A DNA stretch of 64,000 bases from Streptomyces sp. R302. Its GTDB lineage: Bacteria; Actinomycetota; Actinomycetes; Streptomycetales; Streptomycetaceae. The position numbers and the translations under genes were made by a program. Location of the stretch: the NCBI RefSeq assembly GCF_012927245.1, contig NZ_JABBGE010000008.1:372001-436000 (forward strand), read 5' to 3'. Positions 35,563 to 43,802 of the stretch are shown one piece after another. Positions within the stretch are counted from its first letter, which is position 1; each line of letters begins with the position of its first letter. Under the pieces are notes generated by a model. It saw nothing but the letters and a program-made list of their open reading frames with translations. It was not told the DNA's origin and did not search any database.

Positions 35563-36783
35563 TCAGCCGACCGGGCCCGCGCTCTTCGCCGCGTCCGTCC
35601 CGGTCGGTGCGGCGGACGGGACCCGCGGGGCGGTCCGCAGTACGCCCGCGCCCAGGACCAGGCCGAAGGCGAGCGCGGTGACCAGTCCGAAGGAGAGGAC
35701 CAGCGAGGTGGCGTCGGCGATGCCGCCGATCGCGGAGGGGGCGATCAGACCGGAGGTGTACGTGATGGTGGCGACGCCCGCGATGGCCTGGCTCGGGTTC
35801 GGGCCGCTGCGCGCGGCGGCGGCGAAGGCGAGCGGGACGACGACCGCGACCCCGAGGCCGACCAGGCCGAATCCGGCCATCGCCACGGCGGAGTTCGGGG
35901 CGACGACGACCATGACCCCGCCCAGGGTGGCGGCGACGCCCCCGACCCGTACGGTACGGACCGCGCCGAAGCGGTCCACGACCCGGTCGCCGATCAGCCG
36001 GGCCACGGCCATGGTGAGCGCGAAGGCGGTGGTGGACGCGGCGGCGAGACCGGCCGAGCCGCCCAGCTCGTCGCGGAGGTAGACGGCCGACCAGTCGAGG
36101 CTGGCACCCTCGGCGAAGACCGCGCAGAAGCCGATCGCGCCGATGACCAGGGCGGACTTCGGGGGCAGCGCGAAGCGCGGCGGGGCCTCTTCCTCCTCGG
36201 CGGGCGCCGGGTCGAGCACGTACTGGCAGCAGGCGAGGCCGAGGGCGGTGAGGACGAGCGCGGCGATCAGGTGGTGGAGGCGGGCGTCGGCGCCGAGGTG
36301 GGCGGCGACGGTGCCGGCCGCCGAGCCGAGCAGGGCGCCCACGCTCCACATGCCGTGCAGGCTGGACATGATCGAGCGGCCGAGCCGGTTCTCGGTCTCG
36401 ACACCCAGCGCGTTCATCGCCACGTCGGACATGCCGGCCGTCGCGCCGTAGGCGAAGAGGGCCGCGCACAGGCCCCAGATGTTCGGCGCGAGCGACGGCA
36501 GGACGAGCGCGAGGGTCCACAGGGCGAGCAGCCCGCGCAGGGCGGTGCGGGCGCCGAAGCGGTGGCTGATCCGGCCGGCCAGCGGCATGGCGAGCGAGGC
36601 GCCGAGGGCGGGGAAGGCGAGCGCGAGGCCGAGCTGGCCGGCGCTCACCCCCGCGTGCTCCTGGATCCAGGGGATCCGGGTCGCGAAGCTGCCGGTCACG
36701 GCGCCGTGCACGCAGAAGACGGCGGCGACGGCGAAGCGGGCGCGCCGGAGCCGATCGGAGCTGAGGACGGTCTCCGCCGCCAT
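35563..36783 (-). CDS. MFS transporter
   Basis: 406 residues and about 12 hydrophobic helices. MFS signatures include GRISHRFGARTALRG in the helix 2-3 loop and the repeat DRVVDRFGAVRTVRVGG in the second half. The segments FATRIPWIQEHAGVS and MSDVAMNALGVETE are typical of the YbjJ/FucP-like sugar and drug permease group. Substrate unknown. ATG 36783 has a strong GGGGAGGA ribosome-binding site. It is divergent from a ROK regulator across a 107-bp gap with a clear dyad, so the ROK protein probably controls it; that pairing suggests a sugar-related effector. Confidence 0.85.
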   Translation of the reverse strand: MAAETVLSSDRLRRARFAVAAVFCVHGAVTGSFATRIPWIQEHAGVSAGQLGLALAFPALGASLAMPLAGRISHRFGARTALRGLLALWTLALVLPSLAPNIWGLCAALFAYGATAGMSDVAMNALGVETENRLGRSIMSSLHGMWSVGALLGSAAGTVAAHLGADARLHHLIAALVLTALGLACCQYVLDPAPAEEEEAPPRFALPPKSALVIGAIGFCAVFAEGASLDWSAVYLRDELGGSAGLAAASTTAFALTMAVARLIGDRVVDRFGAVRTVRVGGVAATLGGVMVVVAPNSAVAMAGFGLVGLGVAVVVPLAFAAAARSGPNPSQAIAGVATITYTSGLIAPSAIGGIADATSLVLSFGLVTALAFGLVLGAGVLRTAPRVPSAAPTGTDAAKSAGPVG

Positions 36784-36818
36784 GGGTCCTCCCCGGGTCG
36801 AATCGTGTGGCCGTAAAC

Positions 36819-36839
36819 TATCAGGGACCCTGCCTGATA
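36819..36839. promoter_or_regulatory. Operator dyad between MFS and ROK genes
   Basis: TATCAGG (36819-36825) and CCTGATA (36833-36839) form an inverted repeat with a 7-bp spacer. It is AT-richer than its surroundings and lies in the shared promoter region, as expected for a ROK/NagC-type site. Confidence 0.6.
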
Positions 36840-36890
36840 AATAGTGGTCCGGAGAGAAGACGGCGGGGAAGCGTCTGAGAGGATCACCGC

Positions 36891-38021
36891 ATGGCCGCAT
36901 CCCCGAGCACCGCCCGGGCCCTCAACGACCGGCTCGCCCTGCGTCTGCTCCAGGACGAGGGCCCGTTGACGGCAGCCCAGCTCAAGACCCTCACCGGGCT
37001 CTCCCGGCCCACCGTCGCCGACCTCGTCGAGCGGCTCAGCGGCTCCGGCCTGGTGCACGTCGTCGGCGAGGCCGGAGCCGAGCGCCGCGGCCCCAACGCC
37101 AAGCTGTACGGACTCGTCGCCGACCGCGCGCACCTGGCCGCGCTCGACATCCGCACCCGCTCGGTCACCGTCACCGTCACCGACCTCCTCGGCACCCCGC
37201 TCGCCGAGGCCGCCGCCCCCGTCGGGGCGCACGCCGGCACCGGCCCCGCCGTCGAGCTGGCCGTCGCCCTCCTGGAGCGCACCGCCGAGGAGGCCGGCGT
37301 CGCGCGGCTCCACTCCGTCGCCGTCGGCGCCCCCGGGCTCGTCGACCCGGCGACCGGGGAGCTCCGCGACTCCACCGGACTGCCCGCCTGGCACCGCCGG
37401 CTCGTCGCCGTCCTCCAGGAACGGCTCCCCGCCCAGGTGCTCGTCGAGAACGAGACCAACCTCGCCGCCGTCGCCGAACTCCGCGAGGGCGCCGCGGTGG
37501 GCCGCGAGGACTTCGTCCTGCTCTGGCTCGGCCAGGGCGTCGGCGCCGCCGTCGTCCTCGGCGGACGGCTGCGCCGCGGCGCCTCCGGCGGCGCCGGAGA
37601 GATCGGCTTCCTGCCCGTGCCCGGCACCTCCGGGCTGCCGTCGGCCACCGGCTGCGACGGCGGCTTCCACGAACTGGCCTGCGCGGCGGCCGTCGGGGCC
37701 CTCGCCGCCGACCACGGCCTCGACCCGGCCGACGCGCTCGCCTCGGGCCACGGCCCCTTCCTCGACGCCCTCGCCCGCCGGCTCGCGATCGGCGCGGCGG
37801 CCGTCGCCGCCGTCCTCGACCCCGGCTGCGTGGTCCTCGCCGGCGAGATCGGCCACCAGGGCGGCCCGGAACTCGCCGCCCGCGTGGAGGCCGAACTCGC
37901 GACCCTCTCCCCGCTCCGCACCGAGGTCCGCGCCACCGCCCTCGGCGACGCGGCCGTGCTCCGCGGCGCCCTGCTCAGGGCACGGGACGCGGCCCAGGAC
38001 GAGCTGTTCCCGCAGGCCTAG
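36891..38021 (+). CDS. ROK-family transcriptional repressor
   Basis: 376 residues. The N-terminal winged helix (ALNDRLALRLLQDEGPLTAAQLKTLTG, then LSRPTVADLVERLSGSG) is followed by a ROK sugar-kinase-like domain with SVAVGAPGLVDPATGELRDS and VENETNLAAVAELREGAA. The kinase phosphate loop DxGxT is replaced (DIRTRSV), and the zinc motif with its three Cys is mostly lost (only TGCDGG remains), so it should be a regulator without kinase activity. The last codons (QDELFPQA) form the first unit of a tandem repeat continuing past the stop. Probable role: repressor of itself and the divergent MFS gene through the dyad at 36819. Confidence 0.87.
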   Translation: MAASPSTARALNDRLALRLLQDEGPLTAAQLKTLTGLSRPTVADLVERLSGSGLVHVVGEAGAERRGPNAKLYGLVADRAHLAALDIRTRSVTVTVTDLLGTPLAEAAAPVGAHAGTGPAVELAVALLERTAEEAGVARLHSVAVGAPGLVDPATGELRDSTGLPAWHRRLVAVLQERLPAQVLVENETNLAAVAELREGAAVGREDFVLLWLGQGVGAAVVLGGRLRRGASGGAGEIGFLPVPGTSGLPSATGCDGGFHELACAAAVGALAADHGLDPADALASGHGPFLDALARRLAIGAAAVAAVLDPGCVVLAGEIGHQGGPELAARVEAELATLSPLRTEVRATALGDAAVLRGALLRARDAAQDELFPQA

Positions 38022-38206
38022 GACGGGCTGTTCCCGCAGGCCTGGGACGGGTTGTTCCCTGCGGACCTGGGGCGGGCTGTTCCCGCAGACCCAGGACGAG
38101 CTGTTCCCGCAGCCTAGGACGGGCTGTTCCCCGCGGACCCAGAACGGGCCGGAGCGCGGACCCAGAACGGGCCGGAGCGCGGACCCAGAACGGGTCGGAG
38201 CGCGGG
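37994..38206. repeat. Two adjacent tandem-repeat arrays (about 6 x 24 bp and 3 x 23 bp)
   Basis: The first array has six units of about 24 bp around GGACGGGCTGTTCCCGCAGG, starting inside the 3' end of the ROK gene and running to about 38137. The second has three 23-bp units beginning CCCAGAACGGGCCGGAGCGC (38138-38160, 38161-38183, 38184-38206); the first two are identical and the third differs at two bases. The units are not palindromic and have no spacers, so this is minisatellite-like expansion, not CRISPR. A GC-rich decayed continuation follows to 38265. Confidence 0.85.
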
Positions 38207-38265
38207 CCTCGGTGCGGGCCCGAGCGGCGGGCCTCGGGCGGGCCTCGGCTCGGGCCGAAGCGCAC

Positions 38266-39024
38266 CTAGGACGGGTCGGCGCGGGGAGGCCCGAACCGCC
38301 GGGCGAGGAACTCGTCGAACGTCAGCCGGCCCACCGCCCGGTCCGGCGCCAGGTGCCCGCCGCGCCGCAGCTCCCGGTAGACACCGCCCGGCAGCGGCAC
38401 CTCCACGAGCCGGCGCCGTCGTCCGCTCGCCCGCAGGTAGGCGCGGGCCAGGTCGGGGAAGGTGCGGATCTCGGGGCCGCCCAGGTCCTCCACCCGGCCC
38501 GCCGGAGGTCCGGCGGCGAGCTCGGCGAGGCGTGCCGCCGCCTCGGTCGCCTCCACCGGCTGGACCCGGACCTCCTTGGGCAGCGGCATCACGGGCGGCT
38601 TGGCGAGGATCTGCAGCAGCTGGAGGACCAGGTCGTGGAACTGGGTGGCGCGCAGCAGGGTCCAGGGGATGCCGGACGCCTGGATCATGCGCTCCACCGC
38701 GTACTTGGTCCGGAAGTACCGGCGCGGCACCCGGTCGACCCCGACGATCGAGATGTACAGCAGGTGCGGCACCCCGGCCCGCCGCGCGGCGTCGATCAGG
38801 AGGCGGGCGGCCTCCTCGTCGCCGCGGAGGATGTTGCTGCAGTGGACGACCGCGTCCACCCCGTCGACCGCCCGGTCGAGCAGCGGTCCGCCCTTGCGCA
38901 GGTCGACGGCGTACGGCGGTGAGTGCCGGCTGAGCACCCGCACCTCGTGGCCGTCCGCGCGCAGCCGCTCGCAGACGGGCGTTCCGAGCGTCCCCGTGCC
39001 ACCGGTCACCAGGATCGTGCTCAT
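38266..39024 (-). CDS. NmrA-like / atypical SDR NAD(P)-binding protein
   Basis: 252 residues. The N-terminal TILVTGGTGTLGTPVCERL is an NAD(P) loop (TGxxGxLG), followed by VVHCSNIL, LLYISIVGVDRVPRRYFRTKY (Tyr-x-x-x-Lys position partly kept) and VERMIQASGIPWTLLRATQFHD, the typical NmrA/HSCARG pattern of LLRAxxFxD. Such proteins act as redox sensors or as reductases of small metabolites; substrate unknown. ATG 39024 begins directly at the beta-strand of the Rossmann fold. The gene stands alone between the tandem repeats and two hairpins. Confidence 0.85.
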   Translation of the reverse strand: MSTILVTGGTGTLGTPVCERLRADGHEVRVLSRHSPPYAVDLRKGGPLLDRAVDGVDAVVHCSNILRGDEEAARLLIDAARRAGVPHLLYISIVGVDRVPRRYFRTKYAVERMIQASGIPWTLLRATQFHDLVLQLLQILAKPPVMPLPKEVRVQPVEATEAAARLAELAAGPPAGRVEDLGGPEIRTFPDLARAYLRASGRRRRLVEVPLPGGVYRELRRGGHLAPDRAVGRLTFDEFLARRFGPPRADPS

Positions 39025-39060
39025 GGTTCCAGCGTGACCTGCCGGGGGCGCGAACGCGAC

Positions 39061-39093
39061 CGCGCCGCGCCCCGGACAGGGGGGCGCGGCGCG
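39061..39093. terminator. Hairpin upstream of the NmrA-like gene
   Basis: A perfect 13-bp inverted repeat (39061-39073 and 39081-39093) with a 7-nt loop. Together with the next hairpin it gives a double barrier between chitinase and the NmrA-like gene. Confidence 0.6.
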
Positions 39094-39103
39094 GAGGGTG
39101 CGG

Positions 39104-39140
39104 CCCGGCGGCGGCCAAGGGCCGTGAGACCGCCGCCGGG
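39104..39140 (-). terminator. Chitinase terminator
   Basis: An 11-bp perfect inverted repeat (39104-39114 and 39130-39140) with a 15-nt loop, located 20 bases past the chitinase stop. Confidence 0.65.
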
Positions 39141-39160
39141 GGTCTTGCGGGGGTGGTGCG

Positions 39161-41554
39161 TCAGCAGGCGCCGAGGTCCTGCCAGACGCCCCACTCACCG
39201 GTGGTGCCGGGCGCCTCGTTCTGCGTCCACCACTTGGCCTTCCACGTGTGGCCGTTGTGGGAGACCTCGTTGCCCGCGTTGTAGACCTGGCCGGCCACGT
39301 ACGCCGGGGCCGCGCAGCCCGCGGGCGGCGTCGTCGGCGGCGTGGTCGGCGGGGTGGTCGGGGGAGTGGTCGGCGGGGTCGTCGGCGGGGTCGTCGGCGG
39401 CGTGGTGGGCGGGGTGGTCGGCGGCGTGGTGCCCGTGCCGGGCTCCACCGTCGTCGTGCCGCGCGCCAGGTCGCCGGCGAGGGCGTACGTGGTGCCGTCG
39501 ATGTTCACCGTCCAGTTGGAGGGGGTGGACACCGGCAGGTAGTAGTTGAAGGAGAGCTCGACGGTCGCGCCGGGGGCCAGGGTCTGCCAGGCCGGGAGCT
39601 TCAGCGAGACCCGGTGGAAGTCGCCCTTCAGACCGCCCACGTTGGAGCCCGTGTGGTCGCTGCTGACGACCTTGGTGCCGAAGCCGGACTGGTCGGAGGC
39701 GTTGGCCGGGGCCGAGGTGCCGTAGTCGAACTGGAACTCCGTGCCGCCGGGCAGCGTGGTGTTCGTCCGGTTGGTGATCTTCACCTTGGGGGTGATCGGG
39801 TAGTTCGAGTCGCCCAGCTTGAACTCGGTGAAGGCGGTCTCGATGTTCACGGCCCGGTCCGGCAGCGCCTTGTTCGACTTCTTGGCGCCGTACGGGGTGG
39901 CGGCCTTGAACTTGTCGTACATCAGCGAGGTGAGCGTGGAGCCCATCTCGTACTGGCCCTTGGCCGCGTTCCAGGAGTAGTCGCCGGCCATCTCCCAGAC
40001 CATGGTGCCGCCGATGCCGCGGTCGACCACGTAGTCGGCCTTGGCGGCCACGGACTGTTCGTCCTCGGTGGAGAGGAAGACCTTCTTCTCGGCGTTCCAC
40101 AGCCACGGCGCGACCAGGGTCGAGTCGTACTTGCGGGCGTAGGTGCCGGTCAGGGTGGTGTTCGCGGGGAAGCCGTACTGGGTGACGTAGTCGCCGACGA
40201 TCCCCTTCTCCAGGTTCTTGGCGTGCCACATCGGGTTGGAGCCGGCGGGCGACTCCTTGCCCGCGGTGTCCTTGTCGTGCCACAGGTTGTCGATGCCGAC
40301 GGCGCCGTCACCGCACTTGGTCAGACCGGCGCCGGCCGGGCAGGTGGCCGCGGTGGCCTTGCCCCACAGGCCGTCGGTGCCGCCCTGCACGTTCTTGTGG
40401 CCGCGGGTGTAGTAGGGCAGGCCGATGTTGATCCGGCCGGCCGGCATGGAGCCGCGGAAGTAGTGGTACGCCCAGTCGGTGTTGAGGTAGCCGATCCCGC
40501 CGTACTGGGACGAGCCGTAGACGTTGGCGGCGGCGAGCTCGCCGTCCTTGCCGTCGTCGAAGAGCGAGGCGTTCGGGCCGACGTACTCGTTCCAGGCGCC
40601 GTGCAGGTCGTACGACATGATGTTGACGTAGTCCAGGTACTTCTGGACCTGGAAGGTCTCCATGCCGCGCAGCAGGTAGCCGGAGGACGGGGCGGCGACG
40701 GTCAGCAGGTAGTGCTTGCCGTCGGCGGCGCCGGCCGTGTCCAGCTTCTCGCGCAGGGACTTCATGAGGGCCGCGTAGCCCTGGACCAGGCCGGCGCGCC
40801 GGGCGTTGGCGAGGGTCCAGTCGAGCGGGTTGCCCGCGTCCTTCATGGTGGTCGGGTACTCGTAGTCGATGTCGACGCCGTTGAACCCGTACTTCCGGAT
40901 GAAGTCGACCGCCGAGGTGGCGAAGGTGTCGATGCCGGCCTGGTTGACCGAGCCGTCGGCGTTGGTCGCCATCGAGTAGAAGCCGCCGGAGTTCACCCGG
41001 TCGCCGTTGTCGGCGAAGTACCCGCCGGTCTCGGCCCAGCCGCCGACCGAGATCAGCGTCTTGACGTCGGGGTGCTGCTTCTTGAACTTGTTCAGCAGGT
41101 TGAAGTGGCCCTTGTAGGGGAGGGCCGGGTCCATCTCGGCGCCGGCCACGCCGGGCCAGGTCATGCCGGTGGCCGCGTTGTCCGGCCCGTCCGTGCCGAC
41201 CGAGAGCTTGTTGTCGCCGCCGATGTGGCCGAAGGCGTAGTTGATGTGGGTGATCTTGTCCCACGGGATGTCCTTGGCGAGGTACGCGGGCTCGCCGTTC
41301 TTTCCGGTGCGCCAGCCCGTGAAGTAGCCGATGACGCGGCGCTGGTGGTCGGTGCCCATCTTCTCGCGGCCCTCGGTGTCGTAGACCGAGCAGTAGGGCA
41401 CGTCGACGCCGGGCGTCTTGTACAGGCCGTCGGGGCGACAGGACTCGTTGTCGGCCGCGTACGAGACGCCGCCGGCGAGCGAGCTGAGCAGCAGTCCGGC
41501 GACGGCGGCACCGGACGCGAGCAGCGACGCTCTCTTGGTCGTGGGGGACAGCAC
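39161..41554 (-). CDS. Secreted GH18 chitinase with C-terminal chitin-binding domain
   Basis: 797 residues. A Sec signal peptide (KRASLLASGAAVAGLLLSSLAGG, cut near SYA-ADN) is followed by a GH18 catalytic domain (about 80-560) with the active motif FNGVDIDYEYP whose Glu is the acid catalyst, and MSYDLHGAW. Next comes a beta-sandwich domain (about 590-710), a TTPP-repeat linker and a CBM5/12-type module with the aromatic row WKAKWWTQNEAPG, WGVWQDLG and flanking Cys. It degrades chitin outside the cell. GTG 41554 is chosen because GAGGAGGA lies at the right distance and the signal peptide then starts with VLSPTTKR. The promoter has the 12-bp direct repeats of Streptomyces chitinase genes, so N-acetylglucosamine-linked control (DasR-type) is likely. 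Confidence 0.95.
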   Translation of the reverse strand: MLSPTTKRASLLASGAAVAGLLLSSLAGGVSYAADNESCRPDGLYKTPGVDVPYCSVYDTEGREKMGTDHQRRVIGYFTGWRTGKNGEPAYLAKDIPWDKITHINYAFGHIGGDNKLSVGTDGPDNAATGMTWPGVAGAEMDPALPYKGHFNLLNKFKKQHPDVKTLISVGGWAETGGYFADNGDRVNSGGFYSMATNADGSVNQAGIDTFATSAVDFIRKYGFNGVDIDYEYPTTMKDAGNPLDWTLANARRAGLVQGYAALMKSLREKLDTAGAADGKHYLLTVAAPSSGYLLRGMETFQVQKYLDYVNIMSYDLHGAWNEYVGPNASLFDDGKDGELAAANVYGSSQYGGIGYLNTDWAYHYFRGSMPAGRINIGLPYYTRGHKNVQGGTDGLWGKATAATCPAGAGLTKCGDGAVGIDNLWHDKDTAGKESPAGSNPMWHAKNLEKGIVGDYVTQYGFPANTTLTGTYARKYDSTLVAPWLWNAEKKVFLSTEDEQSVAAKADYVVDRGIGGTMVWEMAGDYSWNAAKGQYEMGSTLTSLMYDKFKAATPYGAKKSNKALPDRAVNIETAFTEFKLGDSNYPITPKVKITNRTNTTLPGGTEFQFDYGTSAPANASDQSGFGTKVVSSDHTGSNVGGLKGDFHRVSLKLPAWQTLAPGATVELSFNYYLPVSTPSNWTVNIDGTTYALAGDLARGTTTVEPGTGTTPPTTPPTTPPTTPPTTPPTTPPTTPPTTPPTTPPAGCAAPAYVAGQVYNAGNEVSHNGHTWKAKWWTQNEAPGTTGEWGVWQDLGAC
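39328..39432 (-). repeat. TTPP linker repeat within chitinase
   Basis: About nine 12-bp units each coding Thr-Thr-Pro-Pro on the minus strand form a flexible linker between the beta-sandwich and the chitin-binding module. Unit number is likely to vary between strains. Confidence 0.85.
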
Positions 41555-41664
41555 GATCTGGTCCTCCTCGGGGAGGTCAAAAAACACGCAACGAACAAGG
41601 GGGTGGTACGTGTTGGGCCCGTGGTGTGCGCACACCGGCGGACCGTGCCTCGGAGGTGACACGG

Positions 41665-41706
41665 ACATTAAGAGGACTAGACCAGTGCGTCAATAGGTCT
41701 GGACCA
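41665..41706 (-). promoter_or_regulatory. Chitinase promoter with 12-bp direct repeats
   Basis: Minus strand: -35 TTGACG (41693-41688), 17-bp spacer, -10 TAATGT (41670-41665). Two direct repeats, TGGTCCAGACCT (41706-41695) and TGGTCTAGTCCT (41684-41673), flank and overlap the -35 with 22-bp spacing. This is the arrangement known from Streptomyces chitinase promoters, where DasR-type regulation occurs. Confidence 0.85.
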
Positions 41707-41763
41707 AATGAACATTCCAGAAGGCCGTTGTGAGCCATCGCACAGAGATCGTGTGCATGACCT

Positions 41764-41793
41764 TTGACAAGGCGTGGCAGACTGGCCGTGTAT
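41764..41793 (+). promoter_or_regulatory. Promoter of the rib operon
   Basis: TTGACA (41764-41769) and GTGTAT (41788-41793) with an 18-bp spacer sit just upstream of the FMN riboswitch. The -10 is weak. Confidence 0.5.
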
Positions 41794-41803
41794 CAGCAGC
41801 AGC

Positions 41804-41932
41804 GCACTCCGGGGTCGGTGTAATTCCGAACCGGCGGTATAGTCCGCGACCCGTCCGCAAGCCAGCGGCCGGTTGATCAGGTGAAATTCCTGGACCGACG
41901 GTGAAAGTCCGGATGGGAGGCAGTGCGCGGCG
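41804..41932 (+). promoter_or_regulatory. FMN riboswitch (RFN element)
   Basis: The conserved RFN blocks are visible in order: GGGGTCGGTGTAATTCCGA, ACCGGCGGT, AGTCCGCGAC, then TTGATCAGGTGAAATTCCTG and ACCGACGGTGAAAGTCCGGATGGGAG (given by its core). FMN binding would turn off rib expression. A palindrome ACCCCTG-A-CAGGGGT (41937-41951) follows at once and may be part of the expression platform. The rest of the leader to 42105 holds no gene. Confidence 0.92.
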
Positions 41933-42105
41933 GGCGACCCCTGACAGGGGTGTGCCGGCCGTACGTCCGCTGGTGGCCGCGTTTCGCGTCGGCGCACCCG
42001 TGGACCTCCGGCCGTATCGGCACACCTGCTGCGCAGTCGTCGTATCCGCTCTCTGTCGTCATCGACAGGCCCCGGAGTCCGTGCCCGAAGAGGCAGGAGG
42101 ACCCG

Positions 42106-43191
42106 GTGGACCGGCAGGCCGACATCACCGCCATGCGACGCGCCGTGGAGCTCGCCGCCCGCGGACTCGGCGCCACCAGCCCCAACCCCGTCGTCGGCTG
42201 CGTCGTCACCGACGCCTCCGGACGGGTCGTCGGCGAGGGCTGGCACCAGCGCGCCGGAGGCCCCCACGCCGAGGTCCACGCCCTGCGCGCGGCCGGCCAG
42301 GAGGCCCGCGGCGGCACCGCCTACGTCACCCTCGAACCCTGCAACCACACCGGCCGCACCGGTCCCTGCGCCCAGGCCCTGATCGAGGCCGGGATCGCCC
42401 GCGTCGTCTACGCCGTCGCCGACCCGAACCCGCAGGCCACCGGGGGTGCGGACACCCTCCGCGCGGCCGGCGTCGAGGTCGAGGGCGGCCTCCTGGAGGC
42501 CGAGGCCGAGGCGGGCAACACCGCCTGGCTCACCTCCGTCCGCACCGGCCGCCCCTTCGTCCGCTGGAAGTACGCCGCCACCCTCGACGGCCGGATCGCC
42601 GCCGCCGACGGCACCTCCCGCTGGATCAGCTCCGCCGAGTCCCGCGCCGACGTCCACCGGCTGCGCGCCGAGGCCGACGCCGTCCTGGTCGGCGGCGGAA
42701 CGCTGCGCACCGACGACCCGCACCTCGCCGTCCGCGGCGTCGACGGCGCCGTCCAGCCGCTGCGGGTCGCCCTGGACACCCGCGCCGAGCTCCTGCCCAC
42801 CGCCCGGATCCTCGACGACGCCGCGCCCACGCTGCTCGTCGTCGGCGAGGACGCCGACACCCGGCACCTGCCCGGCGTCGACCTGCTCCGGCTGCCGCCG
42901 CGCGACGGCCGCCTCGGCGTGCACGAGCTGCTCGCCCACCTGTACGCGCGCGGCATCCGCTCCGTCCTCCTCGAAGGCGGCCCCACCCTCGCGGGCGCCT
43001 TCGTCGCCGCGGGCGCCGTCGACCAGGTCGTCGGCTACCTCGCCCCGGTCCTCCTCGGCGCAGGGCCGAACGCCCTCGCCGACGCCGGAATCACCACCCT
43101 CACGCGCGCGTTGCGCCTCGACATCACCGAGACCGCACACATCGGATCCGATATCCGCATCACCGCCGTCCCGACCCTCAAGGGAGTCTGA
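42106..43191 (+). CDS. ribD: Bifunctional pyrimidine deaminase/reductase RibD
   Basis: 361 residues. The deaminase half has the zinc site HAEVHAL and TLEPCNHTGRTGPC. The reductase half has RWKYAATLDGRIAAADGTSRWIS and LLEGGPTLAGAF. It converts the 2,5-diamino product of GTP cyclohydrolase II to the 5-amino-ribitylamino-pyrimidine phosphate. GTG 42106 follows AGGAGGA at ideal spacing and gives the normal family length; the open frame further upstream runs through the riboswitch leader. It is the first gene of the rib operon. Confidence 0.93.
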   Translation: MDRQADITAMRRAVELAARGLGATSPNPVVGCVVTDASGRVVGEGWHQRAGGPHAEVHALRAAGQEARGGTAYVTLEPCNHTGRTGPCAQALIEAGIARVVYAVADPNPQATGGADTLRAAGVEVEGGLLEAEAEAGNTAWLTSVRTGRPFVRWKYAATLDGRIAAADGTSRWISSAESRADVHRLRAEADAVLVGGGTLRTDDPHLAVRGVDGAVQPLRVALDTRAELLPTARILDDAAPTLLVVGEDADTRHLPGVDLLRLPPRDGRLGVHELLAHLYARGIRSVLLEGGPTLAGAFVAAGAVDQVVGYLAPVLLGAGPNALADAGITTLTRALRLDITETAHIGSDIRITAVPTLKGV

Positions 43192-43193
43192 CC

Positions 43194-43802
43194 GTGTTCA
43201 CCGGAATCGTCGAAGAACTGGGCGAGGTCGTCGCCGTCGAGCAGCTGGAGGACGCCTCCCGCTTCCGGCTCCGCGGCCCCGTGGTCACGGAAGGCGCCCA
43301 GCACGGCGACTCCATCGCCGTCAACGGTGTCTGTCTCACGGTCGTCGAGCACGGCGACGGCGAGTTCACCGCCGACGTCATGGCCGAGACCCTCAAGCGG
43401 TCCAGCCTCGGCGCCCTCGACGTCGGCTCCCGGGTCAACCTGGAGCGCCCCATGGCCGTCGGCGGCCGGCTCGGCGGACACATCGTCCAGGGCCACGTGG
43501 ACGGCACCGGCACCATCCTGGAGCGCACCCCCTCCGAGCACTGGGAGCTCGTCAAGGTCGGCCTCCCCGCCCCGCTCGCCCGCTACGTCGTCGAGAAGGG
43601 CTCCATCACCGTCGACGGCGTCAGCCTCACCGTCGTCGAGGTCGGCGACGACTGGTTCACCATCAGCCTCATCCCCACCACCCTCGACCTGACCACGCTC
43701 GGCCTCAAGCAGAGCGGCGCACTTGTCAACCTCGAAGTGGACGTCATCGCCAAGTACGTCGAGCGGCTGCTCGGCACGGACGCACAGGAGAACGGCAAGT
43801 GA
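43194..43802 (+). CDS. ribE: Riboflavin synthase alpha chain
   Basis: 202 residues with the two tandem lumazine-binding barrels. The N-terminal MFTGIVEELGEV and the repeated NGVCLTVV (first half) and DGVSLTVV (second half) are diagnostic, with HIVQGHVDGTG between. It dismutates two 6,7-dimethyl-8-ribityllumazine molecules into riboflavin and the pyrimidine precursor. GTG 43194 lies two bases after ribD; translation is coupled to the following ribM-like gene through GTGA. Confidence 0.95.
   Translation: MFTGIVEELGEVVAVEQLEDASRFRLRGPVVTEGAQHGDSIAVNGVCLTVVEHGDGEFTADVMAETLKRSSLGALDVGSRVNLERPMAVGGRLGGHIVQGHVDGTGTILERTPSEHWELVKVGLPAPLARYVVEKGSITVDGVSLTVVEVGDDWFTISLIPTTLDLTTLGLKQSGALVNLEVDVIAKYVERLLGTDAQENGK

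Noticed and set aside
37994..38206. CRISPR array
   Set aside because: Units are directly adjacent without unique spacers and vary gradually; no cas genes nearby.
38212..38922. Plus-strand frame opposite the NmrA-like gene
   Set aside because: No recognisable domain; the opposite strand has a clear Rossmann motif and a good family match.
42005..42105. N-terminal extension of RibD into the leader
   Set aside because: Would place coding sequence over the riboswitch leader; GTG 42106 has an ideal ribosome-binding site.
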